Notes: generated by a model from the letters alone, not told the origin. Positions 19,153-28,420 are shown, counted from the first letter of the stretch. The stretch is DNA of 64,000 bases from an uncultured Bacteroidales bacterium (GCA_902792895.1 CADBBK010000005.1:33312-97311); one strand, 5' to 3'. Program-made: numbers and translations.

Positions 19153-22100
19153 ATGAAGACAATAACTATAGAACATTACGTCGAAGGCGCTCCGCTGAGT
19201 GAGAGAGGCGATGGAGCTCTGAGTTATACTGTTGATGCTTCAACTGCAGCCCAGCAACTTAGTAAGTGGTTTTCAAATGGCATGCCTGCCGACTATGCTG
19301 TATTCCTGGCGTTGGTCAATCCTGACACGAATCTGAACACGCTGATTCACGCTCAGGGTGACTATACAACGTTTGCAGGACAGGGTAGGGCTTACACTAC
19401 CCGTGCGGTTTACGAGCTGACGCGTGAGACTCATGCGACTCCGGGGCTGGATAACCGGTTATTCCCTGTGGTGGCTGCTCTTGACAAAATGCGCCACTAT
19501 GAGGAGCGCGAGTATGGACAGCCCAATCTTGTTGACGTGGACGAGACATTGGGACTGGAGCCGTTGAGCCAGAGTGAGACGATGTTGCACGACGTCCTGG
19601 TTCATGCCGTTGTCAATAACCGTCAGGTGTTTATCCGTTTGAGCGATAGTGACAAGCGGCATGGCGATGAATTGCGCAGTGACGCAAAATTCTGCTCTTT
19701 GTTGCGGGCCATCGACGCTCTGCCTCAAGGCGTGCGCGGCTATGTCTCGATGGGTTATTCTCTGGAGGCTGGCTTGAATGTGTCGTCGATTTTTATCGAC
19801 CATCTTCAGATCATAGCCCACCACGATGACCTCGCTAACTGGGGTGATGCTGGGCGCAATGGCATTGTTATTGACTGGCGTGGCGACGAGCCTCGTGCGG
19901 ACAAATCTGTGCTGGCTACTGATGACGAGCAGAGGCGTCTGCTGCAAGTGGCCCCGCTGATCAAGACTTTCTTGGGCAATGGCCGTGCGACGCGCAATGG
20001 GGTAATGGACATGATGCAGTTGATACCTGAGAATGTTGACCGCTTGCTGGGCAATGGCAACAATCCGAGCGAGAATGACGTCAAGATACTCATGGCGCTC
20101 TATGACTCGACCGATGATAATACCTATCGCCAGACCGAGGCGGCCGCCAAGTTGCTGCGGTGGAAGCAGGCGGGCGTGAGGGTGCCTATCGCCGTGGCCG
20201 ATGTGATTGCCCGTTTCCCTTCTCTCGAGGGTGAGGTGCTCGCAATGCTCACGACTCGCGTCGATCAGTCGGTCAACTACCAGCAACTGGTGATGCTCTA
20301 CCGCGATAATAGTCAACTCCAGGGACTGCTGGATGTCATCCGCAAAAAAGTGCTCTCATCGCGCACGCTGATGGACGAAGCCGCCCGCATGCCTGCCGAG
20401 CCGCTGTCACAGCTCCTTCAGGACGATATTGTTCGCAAGGCCAAGTCATTCACGCTGCGCGAGAAGCAAGACCGCTTGAGCAACGCCTATTATCGTCTCT
20501 CTACCGCCGAACTTGTGCCTGCTGGATGGGACGACTATGTGCAGACGCTTGATTTCTTGACCACTCATGGCCAGGAGGAGCAAGCGCAACACCTCAAGCC
20601 GGATGTCGATTCGTGGTCGGTCGACACCATCGATGTTGACGTCTATAAGGCCGTTATTGACACCCTGGACAAGGACTGTCAGCGTGCGTTGAATGAGAAA
20701 CTTCTCCGGCGCCAGTCCCCGTTGTCACCTGTACTCTTGAGGATGGTGCTGGCTCGTTTGACCGCTGAGGATTCCGACTTGTTGATGAGTTTCCCTGACG
20801 CGCAGTTCGTGGCGATGATGGAGGAGATGCTTGCCGACGAGGAGTCGTTTGTTCATCAGCCCACTGCGGCTGCTCTGCGCTATCGCTTTGTGCACTTGAA
20901 GGTTGCTGACACTCCATTGCAGCAGATTCCTGCTGCAGCCTGGGGCGCGGCCGATGACGAGAGGCATGACCTCATCAGTGAAGTGGTGCTGTCGCTCAAC
21001 TATAACGACAAAACCGTTGACCGGCTGATCGCCGATATCAATTGGGTTGCAGCACATCTGGACAAATTGCCCGAGAAGGTGAAATCTCATTTTGAACAGG
21101 CTGTCCAGCGTCACCTCAAAGGGTCCAATACGACGCTGCTCCAAGTGGCACAACTGGCGGCGAGAATTGACCCGCGCATTCAGCTGCGTTTCAACGTTGA
21201 TGCCGTCAAGCGCTCTGGTGACAGCAAGCAGCTGCAAGCAGCGATTGACAGGCTTGACCAAAAGGGCCACATGGATTTGGCCAGCCTGATTCGTCAGCGT
21301 TACCAACGCATGCTCGAGCGCCATGCTGTGGCCTCTTATGATGACGTGATTGAACAGCTGAGGAAGCACCCTTATCCTAAAAAGGCATTTGCCTCCCACA
21401 CGGCCGAATCGCTATTGGATGTGCTTGAGAAAAAACCGCTCAGCATGGGAGATTTTTTCAACTTGGCTGCTCTGGTACATAGTGATCGCATTGCTAAAAA
21501 CATCGAGCGGGCAGGCGATGCCGACCTGTTTGTCGAGGTGACGACTGCCCTGAGGCAGCGCCATGCTGCCGAATGGCTCCTGGATGAGAATAATGCATCA
21601 AGCATCATCAGCATGCTGAAAAGCCGCGATGCTGTTGCGTCGGCAATCCTCAAAGAGTTGATGGATTCACTCAAGAACGGCGACAAGGCCGAATTCAAGT
21701 CCCGCTTCGGCGGCTACTATTCTGAGCCGCTGATCAAGCAACTCCTGGCAACGATGAGGCGGCACCGGACTGTCCTGGCTGCATGTGCCGGTGTGCTGGT
21801 CTTGGCAGGCATCATCACTGCGATGTTGAAACTCGCGGGTGTGAACACTCCCGATGAGCCCTCGGGGACGATTGTGGAGGAACCTGTTCCTGTTTGGCTA
21901 TATGTCAAGGCTCATTCGAGCAGGGACAGTGTCGACCGCATCGACTCCTGCGAGGTGAGCGAGCGCCACCTGATGTCAATCCTTGCAGGTTGGTACCAGG
22001 AACCCTTTATTGCTGGGGTGGACCGCTTCAACATGGAGCTGCAGTTCCATTCGCCCGATGTCATCATACCCTGGAGGGCGACCGGCCCGATGACCCATGT

Positions 22101-22452
22101 GTCACAGCTCTGGGCGATAGACTCGCTCTACTATGCCTATTTCCCCGAGCAGCAGCTTGCTGCTGCTTTCCTCGACGCCAAGATTGTGACTGAGAAGAAT
22201 GAAACAATCGATGTGTCGCGCACCATGCCTCTGCTGAGGCTGGCTAGTGAAAAGCAACTCAACCAACAAGTGAAACAAGTGCTGATCGCCGATTCCATCA
22301 GTTTTGATATCCCCAATCAAGATTTTCTGGCCAAGAATGCTGGCGTGAGGCGTGATCTCTCAAGATCTGTGTATGGGCTCTGGCTCATCCGTCAGATTGA
22401 CGATTCCTGTGCGCAGCAGTTGACAGCCGGCACTGGACTGTTCCCATATTAG
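19153..22452 (+). CDS. Large GTPase-associated (GAP1-like?) protein with one membrane segment
   Basis: This encodes 1,099 residues from the ATG at 19153, preceded by AGAGG. An in-frame TTG at 19123 overlaps the GTPase-like gene and suggests translational coupling. The N-terminal 250 residues have strand-rich sequence and a 'LPQGVRGYVSMGYS' segment that recalls GAP1-type proteins, but this resemblance is weak. A long helical repeat-like region (about 270-860) follows. A single hydrophobic segment is at about residues 870-893, and a C-terminal domain of about 200 residues is probably extracytoplasmic. It could transmit a cytoplasmic nucleotide signal to the envelope (inference). No catalytic motif is recognised. 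Confidence 0.55.
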   Translation: MKTITIEHYVEGAPLSERGDGALSYTVDASTAAQQLSKWFSNGMPADYAVFLALVNPDTNLNTLIHAQGDYTTFAGQGRAYTTRAVYELTRETHATPGLDNRLFPVVAALDKMRHYEEREYGQPNLVDVDETLGLEPLSQSETMLHDVLVHAVVNNRQVFIRLSDSDKRHGDELRSDAKFCSLLRAIDALPQGVRGYVSMGYSLEAGLNVSSIFIDHLQIIAHHDDLANWGDAGRNGIVIDWRGDEPRADKSVLATDDEQRRLLQVAPLIKTFLGNGRATRNGVMDMMQLIPENVDRLLGNGNNPSENDVKILMALYDSTDDNTYRQTEAAAKLLRWKQAGVRVPIAVADVIARFPSLEGEVLAMLTTRVDQSVNYQQLVMLYRDNSQLQGLLDVIRKKVLSSRTLMDEAARMPAEPLSQLLQDDIVRKAKSFTLREKQDRLSNAYYRLSTAELVPAGWDDYVQTLDFLTTHGQEEQAQHLKPDVDSWSVDTIDVDVYKAVIDTLDKDCQRALNEKLLRRQSPLSPVLLRMVLARLTAEDSDLLMSFPDAQFVAMMEEMLADEESFVHQPTAAALRYRFVHLKVADTPLQQIPAAAWGAADDERHDLISEVVLSLNYNDKTVDRLIADINWVAAHLDKLPEKVKSHFEQAVQRHLKGSNTTLLQVAQLAARIDPRIQLRFNVDAVKRSGDSKQLQAAIDRLDQKGHMDLASLIRQRYQRMLERHAVASYDDVIEQLRKHPYPKKAFASHTAESLLDVLEKKPLSMGDFFNLAALVHSDRIAKNIERAGDADLFVEVTTALRQRHAAEWLLDENNASSIISMLKSRDAVASAILKELMDSLKNGDKAEFKSRFGGYYSEPLIKQLLATMRRHRTVLAACAGVLVLAGIITAMLKLAGVNTPDEPSGTIVEEPVPVWLYVKAHSSRDSVDRIDSCEVSERHLMSILAGWYQEPFIAGVDRFNMELQFHSPDVIIPWRATGPMTHVSQLWAIDSLYYAYFPEQQLAAAFLDAKIVTEKNETIDVSRTMPLLRLASEKQLNQQVKQVLIADSISFDIPNQDFLAKNAGVRRDLSRSVYGLWLIRQIDDSCAQQLTAGTGLFPY

Positions 22453-22483
22453 CAACTGGTTATAACATCTAATTACTGATCAC

Positions 22484-25039
22484 ATGAAAAAGATTGACCC
22501 CAATTGGACTAGCCGATACGGACTATGGCTCTTTGTCGGCCTGCTCGCCATTGTCCTTGCCGTCCTTGCAGCCACGTTTCTGCGGGGATATATCAAACCC
22601 GGGCCGGACGCTAAGAACGACAGCTACACCCCGTCGGTCAACGACGGCTTCATCCGCAAGAGCAACGAGCTGTTGCTCTCCCTGGTCACCGAGGGCAACC
22701 GCAACGACATCCATCCCCGCTCGATGCAGGAGTTGAACGCCAAGTATCCTGCCCTGCGTTTTGAGCTGCCCTACCACGAGGACAGTATCGCTGCATCGGG
22801 CAGGGCTGCCGACCTCAGGCTTGTGGACATCATTGCCGATTCCATCCACGACGAGGAGCTCAAGCGTTTCTATCTCAACAGCAATCTCCCTTCGCTGCTC
22901 AAGAAACAGCGTGACAAAATGGGTGAGCAGATGTTCACGATTTCATTCGGCCCTGGTGACTATACCTGGATCTCGGGCATCAGGATGATACCGTCGCTCT
23001 TCCGTATCTCTTTTGTGAAGGACCCCTGGACTGGAGTCATCATGGCTACCGAGAATGCAATCATCGGTGAGCGCAACCATTGTTTCATCTCTTGGGGCAA
23101 GAGCATGATGCCCCTGCGCATGGCTCCTGTCCCTATCGTGAGGGATAATAACTACTACACGACCATCACCGCCGATGTCGCCACCCAGACGTTCCTCGGC
23201 CGTGGAGGGCGTGCCGTTGACTATTACACGACCAGTCAGGATTACGACAAGGGTCGCACATTGTTGCACGTCAACTTGTGCGGGAGTGCGCTCCATCTCG
23301 CTTACCCCGATCGACGCCATTTAGCCATCAAGACCACCGACACGTTGTCTTGCCTGGTTTATGACACAACAGGCAAGCGGGTGGAGGTGCTTCCCTCCGA
23401 AGCCGGCGGGCCGCTGGCCCGGGTGGCCTTTGACGAGGATTTAAAGCTTGTGGTCGTTAACCGTAACGACAACAGCAAGGTGGCAGAGTTCACGGTCTCG
23501 CACCATAACCCTGCTTTAACATTATCTAAGCTCGTCAATAGCAACGAAGGCCGGGAACGTTATAACATCAACCCGACTTTGGTTGATAGGTTCACGCGCC
23601 AGGTGATGTACGGGCTGTCCTCTACTCTGAGGAATACCGACTACCATGATACCGTGAAGTTGACGCTCGATCCGCTCTTGTCCCGGGAACTGGAGCGGAT
23701 GCTCGAGGCCCGTTACGACTCGCTGCGCGGCCGCTACCCGAAGAGCCATTTTGAACTGTCGATGACGGTCATTGATATGGCTACAGGTAATGTCATTGCA
23801 GCCCCTTTTTATCGGTCTATTGACAAAGAACTCACTGAGGATGTTGCACTAGGCATGAAGAGTCCGACACTCATCCGCCGTTATGTCGGTTCGGCTTTCA
23901 AACCGTTGTTGGCACTTGCCGCCGTAGAAGCCATGCCCTCATTGCTTGACCTCAACACCGTGGGGCATTACAATAATGATAGTGTTTTCTACGATTGGAC
24001 TGTTGGGAAAAAATGGAATGGTAATTGGAATGGTTGCAGTAGCTTTTCCCACTTCCTTGGCGTGAGTGACGATGTCTATCCGGTGGCCTTGGCGGTGCTG
24101 GCGATGCAGGGCAATGCTTTGCCCCCTGGTTATCGGGCCGGGGATAGCCATTTTGAGCATTCGAGTCTGTTTCATCGTGGCTGGCGGTTATCCAAGAAGA
24201 CCTCCAACTCCGGGGTGTTTACCAATACGCCGCTGGTGCGCAACATCAGTCTGCTCTACGATGTCAAGGACAATGTCGATGCCTATGCCGTCGACAGCCT
24301 GTGCATGACACGCTACATCTGGAATAATCTAGGCCTCGTAGATTCCTTGCGTTTTGGTCTTGACCTGGTCAGGCCCGACGTTACCAACATGCACTATGAC
24401 TACTTTTTTGGCAGTAGCCTGCATGGCGAACTTGTCCCATGGGTATTAGGCCAGGGCAATAACTATTGGGCTCCAATGAAGTTTGCCGAGGCTTGGACCC
24501 GTATGCTCACCAAGCGGGAGGTGAACATCTCCATCGTCAAGGCTGCCCACGCCCCCGTAGCAAGACCGCTGGTCGACGCCCTCGGGACGCAGCATGCCGG
24601 CGCTACCTGGAACGCGTTCCTCGACAGGCTGGCCGAGGCACAACAGGTTGACGGGGGCGGGAGGGGCACCTTGCACCCGATGTGGGAAACGGTCAACACA
24701 TTCAACCAGCATATCACCGACCCCACACGGCGTCTGGTCCTCTTGTCCAAGACGGGCACGCCTGTCAATTACTGGATGAACGAGCGGGGCGCCATCGACC
24801 GCACCAGCCAGTATGTCGACGTAGCCGTCTACTGCATGGGCTTGATGACGCAGCGGCAGTTCAGCCGGGTCAAGAGCGGCGGGCATCCCCGCGGCGTGAT
24901 GTGTGTCATCCAGCTGGTCCGCATCAACCCTTCAGACGACGGCAATGATGGACTGTGGAGCTCCGATGCCCGCGATATATTCTCGCGCTTTCCCGATAAT
25001 TTCGACAGGTTCTATCAGCTGACCAAGGCCTATTATTAA
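22484..25039 (+). CDS. Class B penicillin-binding-protein-like transpeptidase
   Basis: This encodes 851 residues. A membrane anchor lies at about residues 12-34, then about 400 residues of extracytoplasmic sequence. A transpeptidase-like domain follows, with the three serine-transpeptidase motifs in order: SxxK as Ser470-Ala-Phe-Lys473 (GSAFKP context), SxD as Ser528-Asp-Asp530 (VSDDVYPVALA, like the SxD variant in PBP2 proteins), and KTGT at Lys756-Thr759. All key residues are present, so it may be catalytically active and beta-lactam-binding. The N-terminal region does not resemble the usual PBP dimerisation domain. With the SEDS-like protein in the same operon it forms a likely SEDS-bPBP cell-wall synthase pair that is separate from the division and elongation machines. 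Confidence 0.75.
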   Translation: MKKIDPNWTSRYGLWLFVGLLAIVLAVLAATFLRGYIKPGPDAKNDSYTPSVNDGFIRKSNELLLSLVTEGNRNDIHPRSMQELNAKYPALRFELPYHEDSIAASGRAADLRLVDIIADSIHDEELKRFYLNSNLPSLLKKQRDKMGEQMFTISFGPGDYTWISGIRMIPSLFRISFVKDPWTGVIMATENAIIGERNHCFISWGKSMMPLRMAPVPIVRDNNYYTTITADVATQTFLGRGGRAVDYYTTSQDYDKGRTLLHVNLCGSALHLAYPDRRHLAIKTTDTLSCLVYDTTGKRVEVLPSEAGGPLARVAFDEDLKLVVVNRNDNSKVAEFTVSHHNPALTLSKLVNSNEGRERYNINPTLVDRFTRQVMYGLSSTLRNTDYHDTVKLTLDPLLSRELERMLEARYDSLRGRYPKSHFELSMTVIDMATGNVIAAPFYRSIDKELTEDVALGMKSPTLIRRYVGSAFKPLLALAAVEAMPSLLDLNTVGHYNNDSVFYDWTVGKKWNGNWNGCSSFSHFLGVSDDVYPVALAVLAMQGNALPPGYRAGDSHFEHSSLFHRGWRLSKKTSNSGVFTNTPLVRNISLLYDVKDNVDAYAVDSLCMTRYIWNNLGLVDSLRFGLDLVRPDVTNMHYDYFFGSSLHGELVPWVLGQGNNYWAPMKFAEAWTRMLTKREVNISIVKAAHAPVARPLVDALGTQHAGATWNAFLDRLAEAQQVDGGGRGTLHPMWETVNTFNQHITDPTRRLVLLSKTGTPVNYWMNERGAIDRTSQYVDVAVYCMGLMTQRQFSRVKSGGHPRGVMCVIQLVRINPSDDGNDGLWSSDARDIFSRFPDNFDRFYQLTKAYY

Positions 25040-25135
25040 TTCAGTGACGACGAAATCCTATTCCCAATCTCAGCCTGTAGAGACGCAAAATCTTGCGTCT
25101 CCAAACGTTAAACAATATATTAATTCAGTGACGAC
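25035..25135 (+). repeat. Palindrome insertion between 17-bp direct repeats
   Basis: ATTAATTCAGTGACGAC occurs at 25035-25051 and again at 25119-25135, a period of 84 bases. Between the copies sits the palindrome GAGACGCAA (25080-25088) / TTGCGTCTC (25093-25101) with a 4-base loop. A relative of this palindrome forms the terminator at 44648-44673. The layout looks like insertion of a short palindromic element with duplication of the target. The 84-base addition keeps frame, so it can extend the next protein by 28 codons. Confidence 0.7.
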
Positions 25136-25136
25136 T

Positions 25137-25853
25137 ATGGTGAAGAATGTGAGTATTTATGTGTGGTGCGTGGTGCTGGCAGTGCTGTTGGCCTTGCTGC
25201 TGCGAGAGGCTTGGGTGGTAGCGGTTGAGCATGTGCTGCTGCCTGATTGGGAGCACTTCGAGTGGAACCGCTTGAGCTGGCCCAACGTGTTTAAGCATTT
25301 CAACCTGGGCCTCTATTGGTGGTTCATGGTGGGCATCGTGGTCTATCTCATCCTGCGTATACACATTATCCCCCGATGTGACAGGATCAAGGACGCGCTC
25401 GAGATGCATGAGATCGACTCACATGAGTCCTCACATTCTTTTGTCGCTATGCTGCTTGGCCGCAGGGTTAGCGAGAAGGTCGTCAAGAAGAATTCGGGGC
25501 ACATCATGAGCAGTGGCCCGGGATGGTCACACATGTTCACGTCGTTGGCTCCCTACACTTTGCCGCTAGTCACCTATCTGGGGCTTGCCTTTCGTAGCCT
25601 GATTGCTTGGCAGAGTACTTGGCTATTCGACATTTTTGTTGGCATGACGATGGGATTCTATATCTACCGTCACATGACCGAAACGCGTGATTATCAACCT
25701 GATATTAACCATTTCCGGACCAAACTGTTTCCGTATCTGTACATCGCTGTGTGGACAGTGTTCAACTTCAATGTGATAACGGTAACATTTTGGTCAAGCA
25801 AGAATTTCTTCACTGCCCTGTGGTGGGTACTACAGCATCTGGTTGTCTGGTAG
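25137..25853 (+). CDS. Small membrane protein with HExxH motif (M50-like?)
   Basis: This encodes 238 residues from the ATG at 25137. A GTG at 25044 would add 31 residues that are largely encoded by the palindrome insertion, so I prefer the ATG. There are four to six hydrophobic segments. HESSH at residues 96-100 is followed by 'FVAMLLGRRV', which recalls the 'HExGHxxxAxxxGxxV' pattern of M50 intramembrane metalloproteases. A possible third ligand is one of the aspartates in MTETRDYQPD. An intramembrane protease could cleave a neighbouring membrane partner such as the single-pass protein at 19153. The motif could be coincidental, and the family assignment is tentative. Confidence 0.55.
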   Translation: MVKNVSIYVWCVVLAVLLALLLREAWVVAVEHVLLPDWEHFEWNRLSWPNVFKHFNLGLYWWFMVGIVVYLILRIHIIPRCDRIKDALEMHEIDSHESSHSFVAMLLGRRVSEKVVKKNSGHIMSSGPGWSHMFTSLAPYTLPLVTYLGLAFRSLIAWQSTWLFDIFVGMTMGFYIYRHMTETRDYQPDINHFRTKLFPYLYIAVWTVFNFNVITVTFWSSKNFFTALWWVLQHLVVW

Positions 25854-25931
25854 CTGCTATCAGGCAATGTGGCATGATTGTTGCAAGATTTATTGCTGTA
25901 GAGTCCAATACGCTTGAAATAGATATTGCAA

Positions 25932-26753
25932 ATGATACGGTTTCTCATCGCTGTGCTCAGGCCAACTGACAAACAGTTGCGCAAACGCAAGCCTTCATCC
26001 CTGTTGAGGTTGAAGGTGTGGTTGTATACTGCCATTGTTGGTTTCATGGCTAAGGCTTATAGGAGATGTGCCGTTCATGATATCCTGCTGATGCCCGAAG
26101 GACTGCGGGTTGAGATTGAGGAGCGGGATACGGATTTCGAGCAAGAGATGCAACTGGCTCACATTGGCGTTAATAGTCGCTGGCGCCGCACCTCTCTCCG
26201 TCGCGAATTGACGCTCGATGAACCCCGTCATCCTCGATGGCTGTCTCAATGTTTCCGGTGGCAACGCTCCGTCCGTGTCATTAGCCCGGATGGGCGTTCG
26301 GTGATGATTGACCATACCCGGCAGACTGTGTTGTCTGGCAACATGAGTGCTGCTGCCGAGGTGGTCGGGAACGATGTCGGTTTGGAATCTGTTCGCTTAT
26401 CATTGGCTACGTCAGGGGCCTCACGTCGGGCTTCATCGGTAGTTGACGATGATGTTTCTTCTCAGCCCGATGCTCTGAGGACTGCGCCTCAACGTCGCCG
26501 CCGTCGAGTACCACCGCCCACTAAAGTCCCCGAGTCAATCATCACAGCGGAGCCTGCACAGCCTCAAGCTCAGCCACCAGAGCCCAAGCGGGTAAAAAGA
26601 ACACCGCCACCAGTACCGGTGGACGTGAAAGACCTTCCTGGCTCCACAGGTGAGCCAGGTAACGAAATCCCGCCCGAGGCAACGGAGCCTAAGCCCAAGC
26701 CCAAACCGCAGTTGAAGAAAATGCAGGGCTTTGACATGGATGATTCTTTTTAA
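25932..26753 (+). CDS. Cluster protein with proline-rich C-terminus
   Basis: This encodes 273 residues from the ATG at 25932. The N-terminus is basic with one moderately hydrophobic stretch (VWLYTAIVGFMAKAY, about residues 32-46). A compact domain follows to about residue 150 (MPEGLRVEIEER...SPDGRSVMID). The last 120 residues are Pro/Lys/Glu-rich and likely disordered, ending in MDDSF. A similar proline-rich tail ends the next protein. It may be an adaptor that links ATPase and membrane parts (inference). No family is recognised. It is 38 bases ahead of the BrxL-like gene. Confidence 0.65.
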   Translation: MIRFLIAVLRPTDKQLRKRKPSSLLRLKVWLYTAIVGFMAKAYRRCAVHDILLMPEGLRVEIEERDTDFEQEMQLAHIGVNSRWRRTSLRRELTLDEPRHPRWLSQCFRWQRSVRVISPDGRSVMIDHTRQTVLSGNMSAAAEVVGNDVGLESVRLSLATSGASRRASSVVDDDVSSQPDALRTAPQRRRRRVPPPTKVPESIITAEPAQPQAQPPEPKRVKRTPPPVPVDVKDLPGSTGEPGNEIPPEATEPKPKPKPQLKKMQGFDMDDSF

Positions 26754-26791
26754 TGATGTTGATTACTAACCCCTAAAAACGATAAGCCACT

Positions 26792-28360
26792 ATGAATCCG
26801 ATTTGTACCACAATCCGCGAAGTCTTTGGCGATGCCGCTGTAATGAAGAACCAAGGAGATAACAGCCTGTTCACTGGCCGCAATCTTCCATCGTTTGTGC
26901 GTGACTATGTGCTGCGTCGTTTCTCTAACGCTGACGGTACCGTAGACAGCGCAGCCCTGACTGCCTATCTCCAGGACAAAATGCCCGACTTGACCAAGAT
27001 CTCGAGTCGGCTGATGGCTGGCGACGTGATTAACTTGACGACACGTTTCATTGTCAAGAATGACCTGGCACGCAACCGCATCAAGTTCTCGATTCCTGAT
27101 GCGCAGATTGTTGATGGTGCTTATGTCATGCCATCGCTTGCCGCCGAGAAACGCGAGGACCCCGAAACAGCCGACGATTTCGCCGATGGCGAGAAGTGGG
27201 GCAACATCACGCTGCGCTACATCGAGCCGCGAGGGCAGGGCAGGGGACAGCAGGGCGGATTTATCGAGATGACCGAGTGCCGTCTGTTTGATCCCTATCG
27301 AAATATTGACATGGATTTTTATCGTTGGTGTCGTGGACAGTTCAACATCGAGGAGTGGCTCGATGTGCTCATTACGGCAATGGAATATGAACCCGATGCC
27401 TTTTCGTCGTTGGAACAGAAGATGGAGTTCATCTCACGTCTGCTCATCCTCGTCGAGCCGCGGCTCAACATGATTGAATTGGGGCCTCGCGGTACCGGTA
27501 AGTCATACGTCTATAAGAACTTGAGCAAGCACGTCTGGATGATCAGTGGTGGCCGCGTGAGTCGTGCTCAGTTGTTCTACAACGTCGCCAACCGCCAGTT
27601 CGGGCCCCTCAAGTATCATGACGCCCTGATTATCGACGAAATTTCCACTTTCCAGTTCTCTGATCCTGACGAGATGGAAAGCATCATGAAGAGTTACCTC
27701 GAGGATGGCAATGCCACGGTGAGCAATGTGCTGTTTACCAGTGAATGTGGCGTGGCGTTGACGGGCAACATCACCCTCGACGACAATATGCAGCCTTTCA
27801 ACGACGAGTACTTCCGCGAGTTGCCGGGGATCTTCAACCAGGCGGCAGTTATCGACCGCATCAGCGGTTTTGTCGAGGGATGGAAGCTGCCGCGTCTCTC
27901 GGCCGGTGCCATTCTCAAGGGGTGGACCATCAACGCTGAGTATTTCTCGGGAGTTCTGCATGAACTGCGCACTTCAAATGCCTATGCTGCCATCTTCGAT
28001 ACGCTGGTTGAGCGCAACCCTCAGCACGATCTGCGCGACCTCAAGGCTGTCAAGAAACTTGCCGTGGCCTATTGCAAGCTTCTCTTGCCTCATGTCACTA
28101 GTCTCGATGCCCTCGATGAGCAGCAATTAGCGGAATACCGCACGCTGTTCCGCGTCTTCTGTCTCGAGCCCGCGGTCTATCGCCGTGGTATCATCCGCCA
28201 GCAGTTGCACAAGATCATGCCCGAGGAATATCCCCAGCTTATCGATCCGCCCATCCAGATGGCCAATCCCGACCCTGCTCCTGCCCAAGTTCCCACTGAG
28301 CCGCCAGCAGGGGATGATGACTCTCCTGTTCAATCCATTCCGCAGGATACTGAGAATTGA
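26792..28360 (+). CDS. BrxL-like AAA+ ATPase without the Lon-type domain
   Basis: This encodes 522 residues. The core closely follows BrxL, the Lon-like AAA+ protein of BREX phage defence. It has 'LVEPRLNMIELGPRGTGKSYVYKNLS' with Walker A GPRGTGKS at residues 231-238, 'ISGGRVSRAQLFYN', Walker B IIDE with Asp282-Glu283, 'LTGNI', 'ELPGIFNQAAVIDRISGF' and 'GWTINAEYFS'. BrxL is usually about 680 residues with a C-terminal Lon-protease-like domain. Here that domain is absent and the protein ends in a proline-rich acidic tail. No other BREX gene (pglX, pglZ, brxC) is present. Hexameric ATPase activity on DNA or protein is a family inference. Confidence 0.85.
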   Translation: MNPICTTIREVFGDAAVMKNQGDNSLFTGRNLPSFVRDYVLRRFSNADGTVDSAALTAYLQDKMPDLTKISSRLMAGDVINLTTRFIVKNDLARNRIKFSIPDAQIVDGAYVMPSLAAEKREDPETADDFADGEKWGNITLRYIEPRGQGRGQQGGFIEMTECRLFDPYRNIDMDFYRWCRGQFNIEEWLDVLITAMEYEPDAFSSLEQKMEFISRLLILVEPRLNMIELGPRGTGKSYVYKNLSKHVWMISGGRVSRAQLFYNVANRQFGPLKYHDALIIDEISTFQFSDPDEMESIMKSYLEDGNATVSNVLFTSECGVALTGNITLDDNMQPFNDEYFRELPGIFNQAAVIDRISGFVEGWKLPRLSAGAILKGWTINAEYFSGVLHELRTSNAYAAIFDTLVERNPQHDLRDLKAVKKLAVAYCKLLLPHVTSLDALDEQQLAEYRTLFRVFCLEPAVYRRGIIRQQLHKIMPEEYPQLIDPPIQMANPDPAPAQVPTEPPAGDDDSPVQSIPQDTEN

Positions 28361-28389
28361 CACATGAATTATTTTTTCGGTAACAATAG

Positions 28390-28420
28390 TTGGCATAATC
28401 ACCGATTGTTGTTATCTTTG
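28390..28420 (+). promoter_or_regulatory. Internal promoter for the last three cluster genes
   Basis: TTG at 28390-28392, 20 bases, then TATCTTTG at 28413-28420 match the Bacteroidetes promoter consensus. It lies in the 90-base gap before the kinase-Ppx gene, giving a leader of about 25 bases. It divides the cluster into an eight-gene proximal part and a three-gene distal module that can be transcribed separately. Confidence 0.75.

Noticed and set aside
26792-28360. Interpretation of the locus as a BREX system
   Set aside because: Only a BrxL-like gene is present; pglX, pglZ, brxA, brxB and brxC are absent.
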